Shown: positions 8,552 to 16,143, counted from the stretch's first letter. The stretch is DNA of 64,000 nt from an uncultured Collinsella sp. (GCA_958427145.1 CAUAAZ010000005.1:38699-102698); one strand, 5' to 3'. A program made the numbers and translations. Notes: generated by a model not told the origin, from the sequence alone.

Positions 8552-9229
8552 ATGTCCAAGAAGAACCGTGCCAAGTCCAAGGCCAAGCGCTTTGGCGAGG
8601 GCTCGGCCAAGCCGATTGTTTCGGCCGCGACCTACGGCGTGGGCGGCAATGCGTTTGCGCAGGCTATCGCCGACCCAGTCTCGACGGTGCACTCCAACAA
8701 GCCCGAGCTGCTGGTGGTCGACGGTTACAACGTGATCCACTGCACGCCGCGCTACGAAAAGCTCGTCTACGACCATTCCGACGATCCGTATTCCAGCGAC
8801 GTTCACGATATGGCGCGCACCGCTCTCATCAACGACGTTGCCGCGTTTGCCCAGGGCCGCTACGAGGCCGTGATCGTGTTCGACGGCGCGGGCAATATCT
8901 CCAACGAGCGCCCCAACCTGCCGGCCCGCGGCGTGCGCATCGAGTTTTCGCCGACGGGCGTCTCTGCCGATACCGTGGTGCAGAAGCTCTGCATCGAGGC
9001 ACGTGAGGAAGGCCGCGCGTGCTCCGTGGTATCGAGCGACGGCACGATCCAGGCCGTCGTCATGGGTAAGGGCGTCACGCGCATCTCGAGCCGTATGCTG
9101 GTGGACGAGATCAAACAGATCGATAACGACGTTCACGAGGCAGAGGAAGCTCCGCAGATCAAGATGACTCTGGGCAGTCGCCTGAGCCCCGATGCTCTGG
9201 CCAAGCTCAAGGCCCTGCGCGGGAGGTAG
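8552..9229 (+). CDS. rae1: NYN-domain ribonuclease, YacP/Rae1-like
   Basis: 225 residues. The N-terminal about 45 residues are basic and low complexity. From about residue 50 an NYN (PIN-like) domain starts with LLVVDGYNVIH, continues with VIVFDGAGN and ends near VSSDGTIQAVV, giving the acidic metal-binding positions. Bacillus Rae1 cleaves mRNA on the ribosome A-site. The family and the position after rlmB support the same role here, but cleavage specificity is inference. Confidence 0.82.
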   Translation: MSKKNRAKSKAKRFGEGSAKPIVSAATYGVGGNAFAQAIADPVSTVHSNKPELLVVDGYNVIHCTPRYEKLVYDHSDDPYSSDVHDMARTALINDVAAFAQGRYEAVIVFDGAGNISNERPNLPARGVRIEFSPTGVSADTVVQKLCIEAREEGRACSVVSSDGTIQAVVMGKGVTRISSRMLVDEIKQIDNDVHEAEEAPQIKMTLGSRLSPDALAKLKALRGR

Positions 9230-9233
9230 GGAA

Positions 9234-9261
9234 GTTGGCGGGGCAATGCTGCCTCGCTAAC
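9234..9261. terminator. Hairpin between convergent rae1 and HTH-hipA genes
   Basis: A 12-bp stem with two G-U pairs (9234-9245 / 9250-9261) and a 4-nt loop lies between convergent genes and overlaps the last codons of the minus-strand gene. There is no clear T tract on either side, so termination is only possible. Confidence 0.4.
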
Positions 9262-10597
9262 TCCATTCAGCGATGTCGATCATTCTTTCGAGGCGCCACG
9301 TTAGCGCCTCTTTTAGATATGGCAGCCTTGCCGTGAGCGCGTCGTTTCTGGAAAGAATCTCGATTGCCTCGTCAACGAAGCCTTCGAGTTTGTCGCCGTC
9401 AAACCAGCCCATGTCCTCGACGAGCAACATTTGTTTGGCGGGGCTTGAATGAAATTGTGCGCTGGTAAAACTGTGCTCTCCCGCCCTAAGCTCCTCTAGT
9501 GATATGTTGCACCAGAGCGATGAGCCCGAATCGAAGATGGGGGCAGGTCTGCAGGCTTGCGTATTTACGTTTCGCACAAGGCCAAAGTTACGCCAATGGC
9601 GGTCATAGTTGGCGATGATGTCGTCACATACGATCATGCGGTCAAGGGCATCCTTGACGCCTGTCACCCCGAGTTCCTCGCAGTTTGCTACGTATCGCTC
9701 GTAGTCGGTTAGCCGTTCATCTGCGTTTGCGTGCTGGTTTACATAGAACGCAGGGACATACTCTTCTTCATCAGTTAAGAAGACATCGCATATGCTCAGG
9801 GCAGAAGTGCCCGTGCCCTCGAGCGAGTAAGGTACATAATCGCAGGCGTTTAGGATGCGACGGTGGAGCGCGGTCGCCACCAGCTCGTTATAAGGTTCCT
9901 GGTTCAGGTGCGCTCCTGCCTTATGCAGAATTCGACGCTCGCCCTCGCACGTCCAGTACTTTTGAAGATTGCCGTCCGAGGTGTTATCGGGCTTTGCGGC
10001 AGCCGCTTTTCCCTCTGGGGCAAAGGGCGCAATGGACAGTGAGACGTCATCAAAGGCGTTATTGAAGAAGTTAATATCTTCCCACGCGAGACCGGAACCT
10101 TGGGGCCTAATCCAATACTGGTCGGATAGGGAGAGGCCGAGATTTCGCTGGACGAGTTCATCGGGAACATCGACTGCGGCTTCTGCAAGCAGGGAGGCTA
10201 GCCCAATGCGTGCGAGCGGGATACCGCGGCCGCGCCACCAGATGCGGAAGGAGTCGAGCGATATGGGGCTATTAGGGCCAAATACTCCAATAGGGGCGTG
10301 GGCGTAATCGATGTCGGCACCGATGTGGGTAAAGTCTTTTCGCGATGTGCTGTAGACCAGCTGAGCGACCTCGTACGTGCGGTTCATGAGGGTGAACGCG
10401 ATCTCGCTCTTACCGTGGCCGCGGCGGGGACGTCCCCCCGTTTTGGTCACGGAGCGGAGTCGCGTGTCGACGCTGTCTTTGTCGATGAGCCATACACCAG
10501 AAGCCTTGCGGGCGGTCAGCGCGCCGTTCTTAATGAGCTCCTGCACCCTGCGCGGGGTGATGCCGAGCAGCTCGGCGGCTTCCTTGGTAGTAAGCAT
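9257..10597 (-). CDS. HTH-HipA fusion: DNA-binding HipA-family kinase
   Basis: 446 residues from the ATG at 10597, with AAGGG upstream; an in-frame extension of 14 residues would start inside the operator palindrome. Residues 1-45 form a MerR/excisionase-type helix-turn-helix (KEAAELLGITPRRVQELIKNG). A basic linker follows (51-62). The rest resembles HipA C-terminal kinases: a glycine-loop-like TSDGNLQKYW (206-215), LHKAG lysine (224-228), catalytic NYDRHWRNFG (330-339), and a DFG-like PIFDSGSS (353-360). No separate antitoxin gene adjoins it. A 22-bp perfect inverted repeat lies over its promoter. It could be a self-regulating toxin or a stress kinase; the function is not established. Confidence 0.72.
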   Translation of the reverse strand: MLTTKEAAELLGITPRRVQELIKNGALTARKASGVWLIDKDSVDTRLRSVTKTGGRPRRGHGKSEIAFTLMNRTYEVAQLVYSTSRKDFTHIGADIDYAHAPIGVFGPNSPISLDSFRIWWRGRGIPLARIGLASLLAEAAVDVPDELVQRNLGLSLSDQYWIRPQGSGLAWEDINFFNNAFDDVSLSIAPFAPEGKAAAAKPDNTSDGNLQKYWTCEGERRILHKAGAHLNQEPYNELVATALHRRILNACDYVPYSLEGTGTSALSICDVFLTDEEEYVPAFYVNQHANADERLTDYERYVANCEELGVTGVKDALDRMIVCDDIIANYDRHWRNFGLVRNVNTQACRPAPIFDSGSSLWCNISLEELRAGEHSFTSAQFHSSPAKQMLLVEDMGWFDGDKLEGFVDEAIEILSRNDALTARLPYLKEALTWRLERMIDIAEWS

Positions 10598-10607
10598 CGC
10601 GAAACCC

Positions 10608-10668
10608 TTCGTTAGAACGAATAGTTTTATATATAGCAATTGTAATTAAAACTATTCGTTCTAACGAA
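10608..10668 (-). promoter_or_regulatory. Large palindromic operator of the HTH-hipA gene
   Basis: A 22-bp perfect inverted repeat (10608-10629 / 10647-10668) is separated by 17 bp. Each arm holds its own TTCGTT-N2-AACGAA palindrome. On the minus strand the spacer and arm edge contain TATATA, a likely -10 box. The distal site ends 10 bp before the start codon, so binding would block transcription. Confidence 0.65.
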
Positions 10669-10821
10669 TGGTTTTGAGATTGAGGGCGAACCGACAGAAA
10701 TGAACGGGCCTGGTACCTGTTGTTGCTGGATTTTACATATTTGTATAACGCCGTGTGGCCTGTTGCGCCCCGTCCGTAATTCCTTTATTCTTAACAGGCT
10801 TCGCGCGAAAGCGCCAAGTGT

Positions 10822-10896
10822 GCCAGTGTGGCGCAACGGTAGCGCAACTGATTTGTAATCAGTGGGTTGCAGGTTCGATTCCTGTCACTGGCTCCA
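10822..10896 (+). tRNA. tRNA-Thr(UGU)
   Basis: A full cloverleaf is visible: acceptor GCCAGTG / CACTGGC, anticodon stem ACTGA / TCAGT with loop TTTGTAA, so the anticodon is TGT. The T arm is GCAGGTTCGATTCCTGT. CCA is encoded (10894-10896). It stands alone, followed by a terminator. Confidence 0.95.
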
Positions 10897-10905
10897 TGAG
10901 AGTTT

Positions 10906-10944
10906 CGGGCTCTGTTCCCTTGTGGGACAGGGCCCGTTTCTATT
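10906..10944 (+). terminator. Terminator after tRNA-Thr(UGU)
   Basis: CGGGCTCTGTTCCC pairs with GGGACAGGGCCCG, followed by TTTCTATTT. Confidence 0.65.
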
Positions 10945-10987
10945 TATGTCGATAAGTCAGCGGGTTTGGCACCGGCCAAGCTTCAGA

Positions 10988-11122
10988 TTTGTCTCGATCT
11001 GTAACACGAAGGGGCGGAAAACCGTTCGTACTGTTACAGAATGAGACGTAAGCTGAGGTCTCTGCGTAATATCTCAACCTGTAACAGATAGGGGAGAAAA
11101 TGTTCTCTATATGTTACAGATC
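10988..11122. repeat. Tandem pair of long hairpins, 80-bp period
   Basis: Two hairpins share CTGTAACA ... GGGG ... GAAAA ... TGTTACAGA with flanking CTC / GAG pairs; the CTGTAACA starts lie at 10999 and 11079. The outer ends are also complementary (TTGTCTCGATCTGTAAC near 10990 and GTTACAGATCGAGACAA near 11115). No ORF is supported. Confidence 0.7.
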
Positions 11123-11182
11123 GAGACAAAAGCCGTGTCGAGCTCGGTTGCCCCCCTGAGCGTGGATTATCGGATGAACGAA

Positions 11183-11240
11183 CGTGGATAATCTGCCACT
11201 TTGGCCATGGGGACACGCCAAAAGTGGCAGATTATCCACG
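11183..11240. repeat. Long near-perfect hairpin repeat
   Basis: CGTGGATAATCTGCCACTTTGGC (11183-11205) is complementary to 11217-11240 except for one extra A. Partial copies of the arm ends (CGTGGATTATC near 11160; ATCCACGCTCGATTTT near 11262) flank it. From here to about 11498 no gene is visible. Confidence 0.65.
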
Positions 11241-11498
11241 CTCGATTTCAAACGGAAGAAAATCCACGCTCGATTTTGCCTGGGAAGAGCAATCTTCTGT
11301 CTGGGAAGCCCCGATCTCGACCTATATATAGGTGCAAATAAGCCGGTATCGAAGTTCGATACTGAAGGTGTGCTCCACTACACCAAAGTGTTACCTCGGG
11401 AAACGTCACCTCAGTATCCAAAACCACCGTCCTTCATATCCAAACTCAACAAAACCGCAGGTCACAGCTATATAGATACGCCCGGAACCGTGTATCTA

Positions 11499-11538
11499 GA
11501 GGTTTTCGTTGACAGCCCCCAAGGTTGCATCGTATTAT
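11499..11538 (+). promoter_or_regulatory. Promoter of the tRNA-Tyr/Thr/Met-tuf unit
   Basis: TTGACA (11509-11514), 18-bp spacer, TATTAT (11533-11538). The -35 is embedded in GAGGTTTTCGTTGACAGC, matched 17 of 18 by the promoter before rpmG. Confidence 0.75.
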
Positions 11539-11600
11539 CTTTTTCGTTCGCGGGGGCGGCGGTCCAAAAGACCAAAGGACCTGCGGATACTTGAACGATT

Positions 11601-11682
11601 GGGAGTTTGCCCGAGTGGTTAATGGGGACGGGCTGTAAACCCGTTGGCTCTGCCTACATAGGTTCGAATCCTATAGCTCCCA
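11601..11682 (+). tRNA. tRNA-Tyr(GUA)
   Basis: Acceptor GGGAGTT / AGCTCCC, anticodon loop CTGTAAA with stem ACGGG / CCCGT, so the anticodon is GTA. The long variable arm typical of bacterial tRNA-Tyr is present. CCA is not encoded (ACCCG follows). Confidence 0.95.
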
Positions 11683-11692
11683 CCCGTCAAGT

Positions 11693-11768
11693 GCCTGTAT
11701 AGCTCAGTCGGTAGAGCACTTCGTTGGTAACGAAGAGGTCACCAGTTCAAGTCTGGTTGCAGGCTCCA
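11693..11768 (+). tRNA. tRNA-Thr(GGU)
   Basis: Acceptor GCCTGTA / TGCAGGC, anticodon stem CTTCG / CGAAG with loop TTGGTAA, anticodon GGT. CCA is encoded. It lies 10 bp after tRNA-Tyr in the same transcript. Confidence 0.95.
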
Positions 11769-11771
11769 TCC

Positions 11772-11848
11772 GGCGGTGTAGCTCAGTTGGTTAGAGCACA
11801 CGGTTCATACCCGTGGCGTCACTGGTTCGAATCCAGTCACCGCTACCA
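11772..11848 (+). tRNA. tRNA-Met(CAU), elongator type
   Basis: Anticodon stem CACGG / CCGTG with loop TTCATAC, anticodon CAT. The stem lacks the three G-C pairs of initiator tRNA, so elongator Met is preferred; a lysidine-modified Ile2 is less likely. CCA is encoded. Confidence 0.9.
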
Positions 11849-11944
11849 TAGGTAACACGGTGGCTTCTCAATAGTATGTTGAGAGGCCACTATGGTATAA
11901 AGGCAAAGTCCCGTCCGGGGACGACCTGTTTAGAGGAGGGCTTT

Positions 11945-13135
11945 ATGGCCAAAGAGAAGTTTGAGCGCACTAAGCCGCATGTTAACATCGGCACCATTGG
12001 TCACGTCGACCACGGCAAGACCACGCTGACCGCCGCCATCACCAAGGTTCTCTCTGAGACCGAGGGCTGCAAGGCTGACTTCACTGCGTTCGAGAACATC
12101 GACAAGGCTCCCGAGGAGCGCGAGCGCGGCATTACGATCTCCGTCTCCCACGTCGAGTACGAGACTGCTGCCCGTCACTACGCTCACGTTGACTGCCCGG
12201 GCCACGCTGACTACGTCAAGAACATGATCTCTGGCGCTGCTCAGATGGACGGCGCTATCCTGGTCATCGCTGCTACCGACGGCCCCATGGCTCAGACCCG
12301 CGAGCACATCCTGCTCGCCCGTCAGGTCGGCGTTCCCTACATCGTCGTCTTCCTGAACAAGTGCGACATGGTCGACGATGACGAGCTCATCGACCTCGTC
12401 GAGATGGAGACCCGTGAGCTCCTCTCCGAGTACGATTTCCCCGGCGACGACATCCCCGTCATCCGTGGTTCCGCTCTGGGCGCTCTCGAGGGCGACGCCA
12501 AGTGGATGGACGCTATCCGCGAGCTCATGAAGGCCGTCGACGAGTACATCCCGACGCCTGCTCGTAACAACGACCTTCCGTTCCTGATGGCCGTTGAGGA
12601 CGTTATGACCATCTCCGGCCGTGGTACCGTTGCTACCGGCCGTGTCGAGCGCGGTGAGCTCAAGCTCAACGAGCCCGTCGAGATCGTCGGCATCAAGGAT
12701 ACCCAGAACACCGTCGTTACCGGTATCGAGATGTTCCGTAAGTCCATGGACTTCTGCGAGGCTGGCGACAACGTCGGTCTGCTGCTCCGCGGCATCAAGC
12801 GCGAGGACATCGAGCGCGGCCAGGTTCTCTGCAAGCCCGGTTCGGTTACCCCGCACACCAAGTTCACCGGCGAGATCTACGTTCTGACCAAGGAGGAGGG
12901 CGGCCGTCACACCCCGTTCTTCGATGGTTATCGTCCTCAGTTCTACTTCCGTACCACCGACGTTACCGGTACGGTCAAGCTCCCCGAGGGCACCGAGATG
13001 GCTATGCCTGGTGACCACATCACCATCGAGGGCGACCTCATCCACCCGATCGCCATGGAGGAGGGCCTGCGCTTCGCTATCCGCGAGGGTGGCCACACCG
13101 TCGGTTCGGGCATCGTCTCCACGATCATTGAGTAA
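11945..13135 (+). CDS. tuf: Elongation factor Tu
   Basis: 396 residues from the ATG at 11945, with AGAGGAGGG 6 bp upstream; the in-frame extension upstream is leader sequence. EF-Tu delivers aminoacyl-tRNA to the ribosome in the GTP form. The G domain shows GHVDHGKTT (about 18-26), the switch I region ERGITIS, DCPGHADY (about 81-88) and NKCD. Beta-barrel domains 2 and 3 follow, including GGRHTPFF and the C-terminal EGGHTVGSG. It is co-transcribed with three tRNAs rather than sitting in the str operon, where fusA and rpsJ lie about 37 kb away without a tuf between them. Confidence 0.97.
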   Translation: MAKEKFERTKPHVNIGTIGHVDHGKTTLTAAITKVLSETEGCKADFTAFENIDKAPEERERGITISVSHVEYETAARHYAHVDCPGHADYVKNMISGAAQMDGAILVIAATDGPMAQTREHILLARQVGVPYIVVFLNKCDMVDDDELIDLVEMETRELLSEYDFPGDDIPVIRGSALGALEGDAKWMDAIRELMKAVDEYIPTPARNNDLPFLMAVEDVMTISGRGTVATGRVERGELKLNEPVEIVGIKDTQNTVVTGIEMFRKSMDFCEAGDNVGLLLRGIKREDIERGQVLCKPGSVTPHTKFTGEIYVLTKEEGGRHTPFFDGYRPQFYFRTTDVTGTVKLPEGTEMAMPGDHITIEGDLIHPIAMEEGLRFAIREGGHTVGSGIVSTIIE

Positions 13136-13163
13136 ATTAGCTCTTTGATATAGCTGACTTAGA

Positions 13164-13199
13164 GAACCCGGCACTTATAGGGGTGCCGGGTTCTTTTCT
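13164..13199 (+). terminator. Terminator after tuf
   Basis: An 11-bp perfect stem GAACCCGGCAC / GTGCCGGGTTC is followed by TTTTCT. Confidence 0.88.
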
Positions 13200-13329
13200 G
13201 CAATGGATATTGAGCCGTTGCTGGTGTCGAGAGGATTGATAATGGTCCTGGATGCACCGTCGATTAGATCTCGATGGCTTCATTGATGTGTTCCAAATAT
13301 GAATGGATCCACCGAGAACCAATTGACTC

Positions 13330-13369
13330 GAGGTTTTCATTGACAGCACTTACGTGGAGCTGATAAAGT
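13330..13369 (+). promoter_or_regulatory. Promoter of the rpmG-trnW-secE unit
   Basis: TTGACA (13340-13345), 18-bp spacer, TAAAGT (13364-13369), with the same GAGGTTTTCATTGACAGC context as the tRNA-tuf promoter. The stretch 13200-13329 shows no gene. Confidence 0.6.
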
Positions 13370-13414
13370 AACAACTCGTGCCCGTACGGGGCGGAAATGA
13401 AAGGTTCAGGATAC

Positions 13415-13564
13415 ATGCGTACTCTAGTTACTCTTGCGTGCACTGAGTGCAAGCGCCGCAACTATACGACCACCAAGAACAAGTCGACCATGCCTGATCG
13501 TATGGAGATCAAGAAGTATTGCCCCTGGTGCCGTCACCACACGCTGCACAAAGAGACTCGCTAG
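13415..13564 (+). CDS. rpmG: 50S ribosomal protein L33
   Basis: 49 residues, the normal L33 size. Two Cys pairs, CTEC near residue 9 and CPWC near residue 36, mark the zinc-binding form of L33. The middle is basic (KRRNYTTTKNK). The start is ATG with an AGG-containing ribosome site. It is followed 13 bp later by tRNA-Trp and then secE-nusG, the classic arrangement. The zinc form is often replaced by a Cys-free paralogue under zinc limitation; no paralogue is in the window. Confidence 0.95.
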   Translation: MRTLVTLACTECKRRNYTTTKNKSTMPDRMEIKKYCPWCRHHTLHKETR

Positions 13565-13577
13565 TCTCTAGTCACAT

Positions 13578-13653
13578 ACGCCAGTAGTTCAATTGGTAGA
13601 GCATCGGTCTCCAAAACCGAGTGTTGAGGGTTCGAGTCCTTCCTGGCGTGCCA
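13578..13653 (+). tRNA. tRNA-Trp(CCA)
   Basis: Acceptor ACGCCAG / CTGGCGT, anticodon stem TCGGT / ACCGA with loop CTCCAAA, anticodon CCA. CCA tail is encoded. It lies between rpmG and secE. Confidence 0.95.
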
Positions 13654-13662
13654 GTCATTATT

Positions 13663-13690
13663 CCGTAAGCTCCCACTTGGGGGCTTACGG
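13663..13690 (+). other. Hairpin between tRNA-Trp and secE
   Basis: CCGTAAGCTCCC pairs with GGGGGCTTACGG. TTTACTC follows, so it may be a weak attenuator or a processing site releasing the tRNA. Confidence 0.5.
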
Positions 13691-13729
13691 TTTACTCATG
13701 TATAAGCGCATTGCGCGGAGGTAACCCAA

Positions 13730-14068
13730 ATGGCCAACAAGAAGAACAAGAAGAAGGCTCAGCAGCCGGCACCTGCCAACAAAGCTGCCGCCAACTCCAA
13801 GGTTGAGGCCAAGAAGGCCGTTGCCAAGAAGAACGAGAAGGCTGCGAAGTCCAAGAAGAACGAGAAGCCTGGTTTCTTCGCCCGTACCAAGAAGTATTTC
13901 GCTTCGGTCAAGTCCGAGATGAAGCGTGTCACGTGGCCCGATAAGAAGGAGCTCGTGAACTACTCGGTCGTCGTTTGCGCTTCTCTGATCGTCGTCGGCG
14001 TCGTCATCGCTCTGCTCGATGCTGGCTTTGGCGAGGCTCTTGCTCTGTTCTCTGGATTGAGGGGCTAA
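13730..14068 (+). CDS. secE: Preprotein translocase subunit SecE
   Basis: 112 residues. The first about 50 are a Lys/Ala-rich tail (MANKKNKKKAQQ onward). The conserved SecE core follows: an amphipathic cytoplasmic helix (FFARTKKYFASVKSEMKRVTWP, with the family VTWP motif near 66-71) and one transmembrane helix (about 79-100). SecE clamps SecY in the translocon. It lies 3 bp before nusG in the conserved secE-nusG pair. Confidence 0.93.
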   Translation: MANKKNKKKAQQPAPANKAAANSKVEAKKAVAKKNEKAAKSKKNEKPGFFARTKKYFASVKSEMKRVTWPDKKELVNYSVVVCASLIVVGVVIALLDAGFGEALALFSGLRG

Positions 14069-14071
14069 ACC

Positions 14072-14608
14072 ATGTCTAAGCGTTGGTACGTCGTTCACAC
14101 TTACTCTGGATACGAGAACCGCGTTAAGTCCGATCTCGAGCATCGCATCGAGACTATGGGCATGCAGGACCGTATCTTTGATATCGAGATTCCTATGGAG
14201 CGCGTCACCGAGATTAAAGAGGGTGGCAAGCGTGAGACCAAGGATTCCAAGATCTTCCCGGGTTATGTCCTGGTCCGCATGGAGATGGATGACGATGCTT
14301 GGACGTGTGTTCGTAACACGCCCGGCGTCACCGGTTTCCTAGGCGGCAACGGCAAGCCCGCTCCGCTTTCCCGCGACGAGTACAACAAGATGACTCGTCG
14401 TCCCGGTAAGGGCGATTCGCCCAAGCGCACCTCGGTTGATATTGAGGTCGGTACGTCCGTCCGCGTCACCGATGGCCCGCTTACCGACTTTGATGGCAAG
14501 GTCTCCGAGGTTAACACCGAGGCTGGCAAGCTCAAGGTCACGCTGATGATCTTTGGCCGCGAGACGCCGGTCGAGCTCGACTTTAACCAGGTCGCTGTCA
14601 TCGCTTAA
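14072..14608 (+). CDS. nusG: Transcription termination/antitermination protein NusG
   Basis: 178 residues. The N-terminal NGN domain begins with RWYVVHTYSGYENRVK and contains the FPGYVLVRM segment that contacts RNA polymerase. The C-terminal KOW domain (about 123-178) holds GTSVRVTDGPLTDFDGKV. NusG links RNA polymerase to ribosomes or Rho. It is followed by a 120-bp gap and rplK. Confidence 0.95.
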   Translation: MSKRWYVVHTYSGYENRVKSDLEHRIETMGMQDRIFDIEIPMERVTEIKEGGKRETKDSKIFPGYVLVRMEMDDDAWTCVRNTPGVTGFLGGNGKPAPLSRDEYNKMTRRPGKGDSPKRTSVDIEVGTSVRVTDGPLTDFDGKVSEVNTEAGKLKVTLMIFGRETPVELDFNQVAVIA

Positions 14609-14728
14609 GTTTTCGTCCGTTCGCGCGAGCGTGCTTCTTCTGTGACTGCTCATCTCAGGAGTGCTTCTAACACGTGCGTGCTTACGATATAGCAAGTACT
14701 TCACACTCGTGATTCGAAAGGAATGACC

Positions 14729-15157
14729 ATGGCTGAGAAGAAGGTTGCCAACGTCATTAAGCTCCAGATTCCTGCTGGTGCAGCTAACCCCGCTCCTCCC
14801 GTCGGCCCCGCCCTGGGCGCTGCTGGCGTGAACATCATGCAGTTCTGCCAGGCCTTTAACGCCGAGACGCAGGACAAGAAGGGCGACATCATCCCCGTTG
14901 AGATCTCTGTCTACGAGGACAAGTCCTTCTCCTTCATCACCAAGACCCCGCCGGCGGCTCACCTCATCAAGAAGGAGCTGAACCTCAAGTCTGGTTCCGC
15001 TAAGCCCCAGGCCGACAAGGTTGGTCAGCTCTCCCAGGAGCAGCTCACCAAGATCGCCGAGATCAAGATGCCGGACCTCAATGCCAACGACATTGACGCC
15101 GCCAAGAAGATCATCGCCGGTACCGCCCGTTCCATGGGTGTCACCATCGCTGAGTAG
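14729..15157 (+). CDS. rplK: 50S ribosomal protein L11
   Basis: 142 residues from the second ATG: AAAGGA lies 6 bp before it and directly abuts the earlier ATG at 14723, so the later one is chosen. L11 binds the GTPase-associated region of 23S rRNA. The proline-rich N-terminal segment (LQIPAGAANPAPPVGPALGA) and the C-terminal rRNA-binding domain ending in GTARSMGV are intact. It is followed by rplA after a 117-bp leader. Confidence 0.96.
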   Translation: MAEKKVANVIKLQIPAGAANPAPPVGPALGAAGVNIMQFCQAFNAETQDKKGDIIPVEISVYEDKSFSFITKTPPAAHLIKKELNLKSGSAKPQADKVGQLSQEQLTKIAEIKMPDLNANDIDAAKKIIAGTARSMGVTIAE

Positions 15158-15274
15158 CGATTTCTTATGGTAACAACGGATGCTCCGACCGGGGTGCCCG
15201 TTAAATGTGTGCAATAGGGCACACGATACGATGTGGGAGGGCTCACGCCCGTTTAACCACAGGAGGTAATGCAC

Positions 15275-15982
15275 ATGGCTAAGCATGGTAAGAGCTATAA
15301 CGCCGCTGCCGAGAAGATCGACCGCGCCACGCTCTACACCCCCCTTCAGGCTGCCAAGCTCATCAAGGAGCTCGACACCGCCAAGTTCGACGAGACCGTC
15401 GAGGCCCACTTCCGTCTGGGCATCGATACTCGTAAGGCTGACCAGAACATCCGTGGTTCCATCTCCCTGCCCCACGGCACCGGCAAGACCGTTCGTGTTG
15501 CCGTCTTCGCCGAGGGCGAGAAGGCCCGCGAGGCTGAGGCTGCCGGCGCCGACATCATCGGTTCCGACGAGCTCGTCGCCCAGATTCAGAAGGGCGAGAT
15601 CAACTTCGACGCCGCTATCGCTACGCCGAACATGATGGCCAAGGTTGGCCGCATCGGTAAGATCCTTGGTCCCCGTGGCCTCATGCCGAACCCCAAGCTC
15701 GGCACTGTGACCATGGACGTCGCCAAGATGGTCTCCGAGCTCAAGGCTGGCCGCGTTGAGTACCGCGCCGACCGCTACGGCATCTGCCACGTGCCCCTGG
15801 GCAAGAAGTCCTTCTCTGAGCAGCAGCTCGTCGAGAACTACGCTGCCCTGTACACCGAGATCCTGCGCGTCAAGCCCTCTTCTGCTAAGGGCAAGTATGT
15901 CAAGTCCATCTCCGTGTCTTCCACCATGGGCCCTGGCGTCAAGGTCGATCCCGCTGTCCAGCGTGACTTCCTGGCTGAGTAA
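15275..15982 (+). CDS. rplA: 50S ribosomal protein L1
   Basis: 235 residues from the ATG at 15275: AGGAGGT lies 7 bp upstream, whereas the ATG at 15269 is only 1-2 bp from it. L1 forms the ribosomal stalk at the E site and in many bacteria autoregulates its operon. Landmarks are the IDTRKADQNIRG segment and the GPRGLMPNPKLGTVT loop (about residues 129-143). A terminator follows instead of the usual rplJ. Confidence 0.96.
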   Translation: MAKHGKSYNAAAEKIDRATLYTPLQAAKLIKELDTAKFDETVEAHFRLGIDTRKADQNIRGSISLPHGTGKTVRVAVFAEGEKAREAEAAGADIIGSDELVAQIQKGEINFDAAIATPNMMAKVGRIGKILGPRGLMPNPKLGTVTMDVAKMVSELKAGRVEYRADRYGICHVPLGKKSFSEQQLVENYAALYTEILRVKPSSAKGKYVKSISVSSTMGPGVKVDPAVQRDFLAE

Positions 15983-16017
15983 CTAACAGTTACTGCCTGA
16001 GCAAAGCAAGCATTGCT

Positions 16018-16057
16018 AAAGAAACCCGGTTCTGCCCCGTGCAGGACCGGGTTTCTT
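16018..16057 (+). terminator. Terminator after rplA
   Basis: AAGAAACCCGGT pairs with ACCGGGTTTCTT around an inner TGC/GCA pairing. It ends the rplK-rplA unit. Confidence 0.82.
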
Positions 16058-16068
16058 GCTATCTCGGG

Positions 16069-16113
16069 TCAAAACCACCACAAAGGGGACAGGCACCTTT
16101 GTGGTGGTTTTGA
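16069..16113. repeat. GGGACAGG hairpin repeat, copy a
   Basis: An 18-bp perfect inverted repeat (16069-16086 / 16096-16113) encloses the 9-nt loop GGACAGGCA. Copy b at 18950-18988 has the same loop in reverse orientation. Confidence 0.75.
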
Positions 16114-16143
16114 CACTTTGGCGTCAATGTTATGGCATCGCAG

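Noticed and set aside
11184..11594. 136-codon frame upstream of tRNA-Tyr
   Set aside because: It runs through a long inverted repeat and the tRNA promoter, has atypical codons and no ribosome site.
11930..13174. 414-codon frame antisense to tuf, and similar long antisense frames over cysS, fusA and fabF
   Set aside because: Same cause: third-position G/C bias of highly expressed genes opens the complementary frame.
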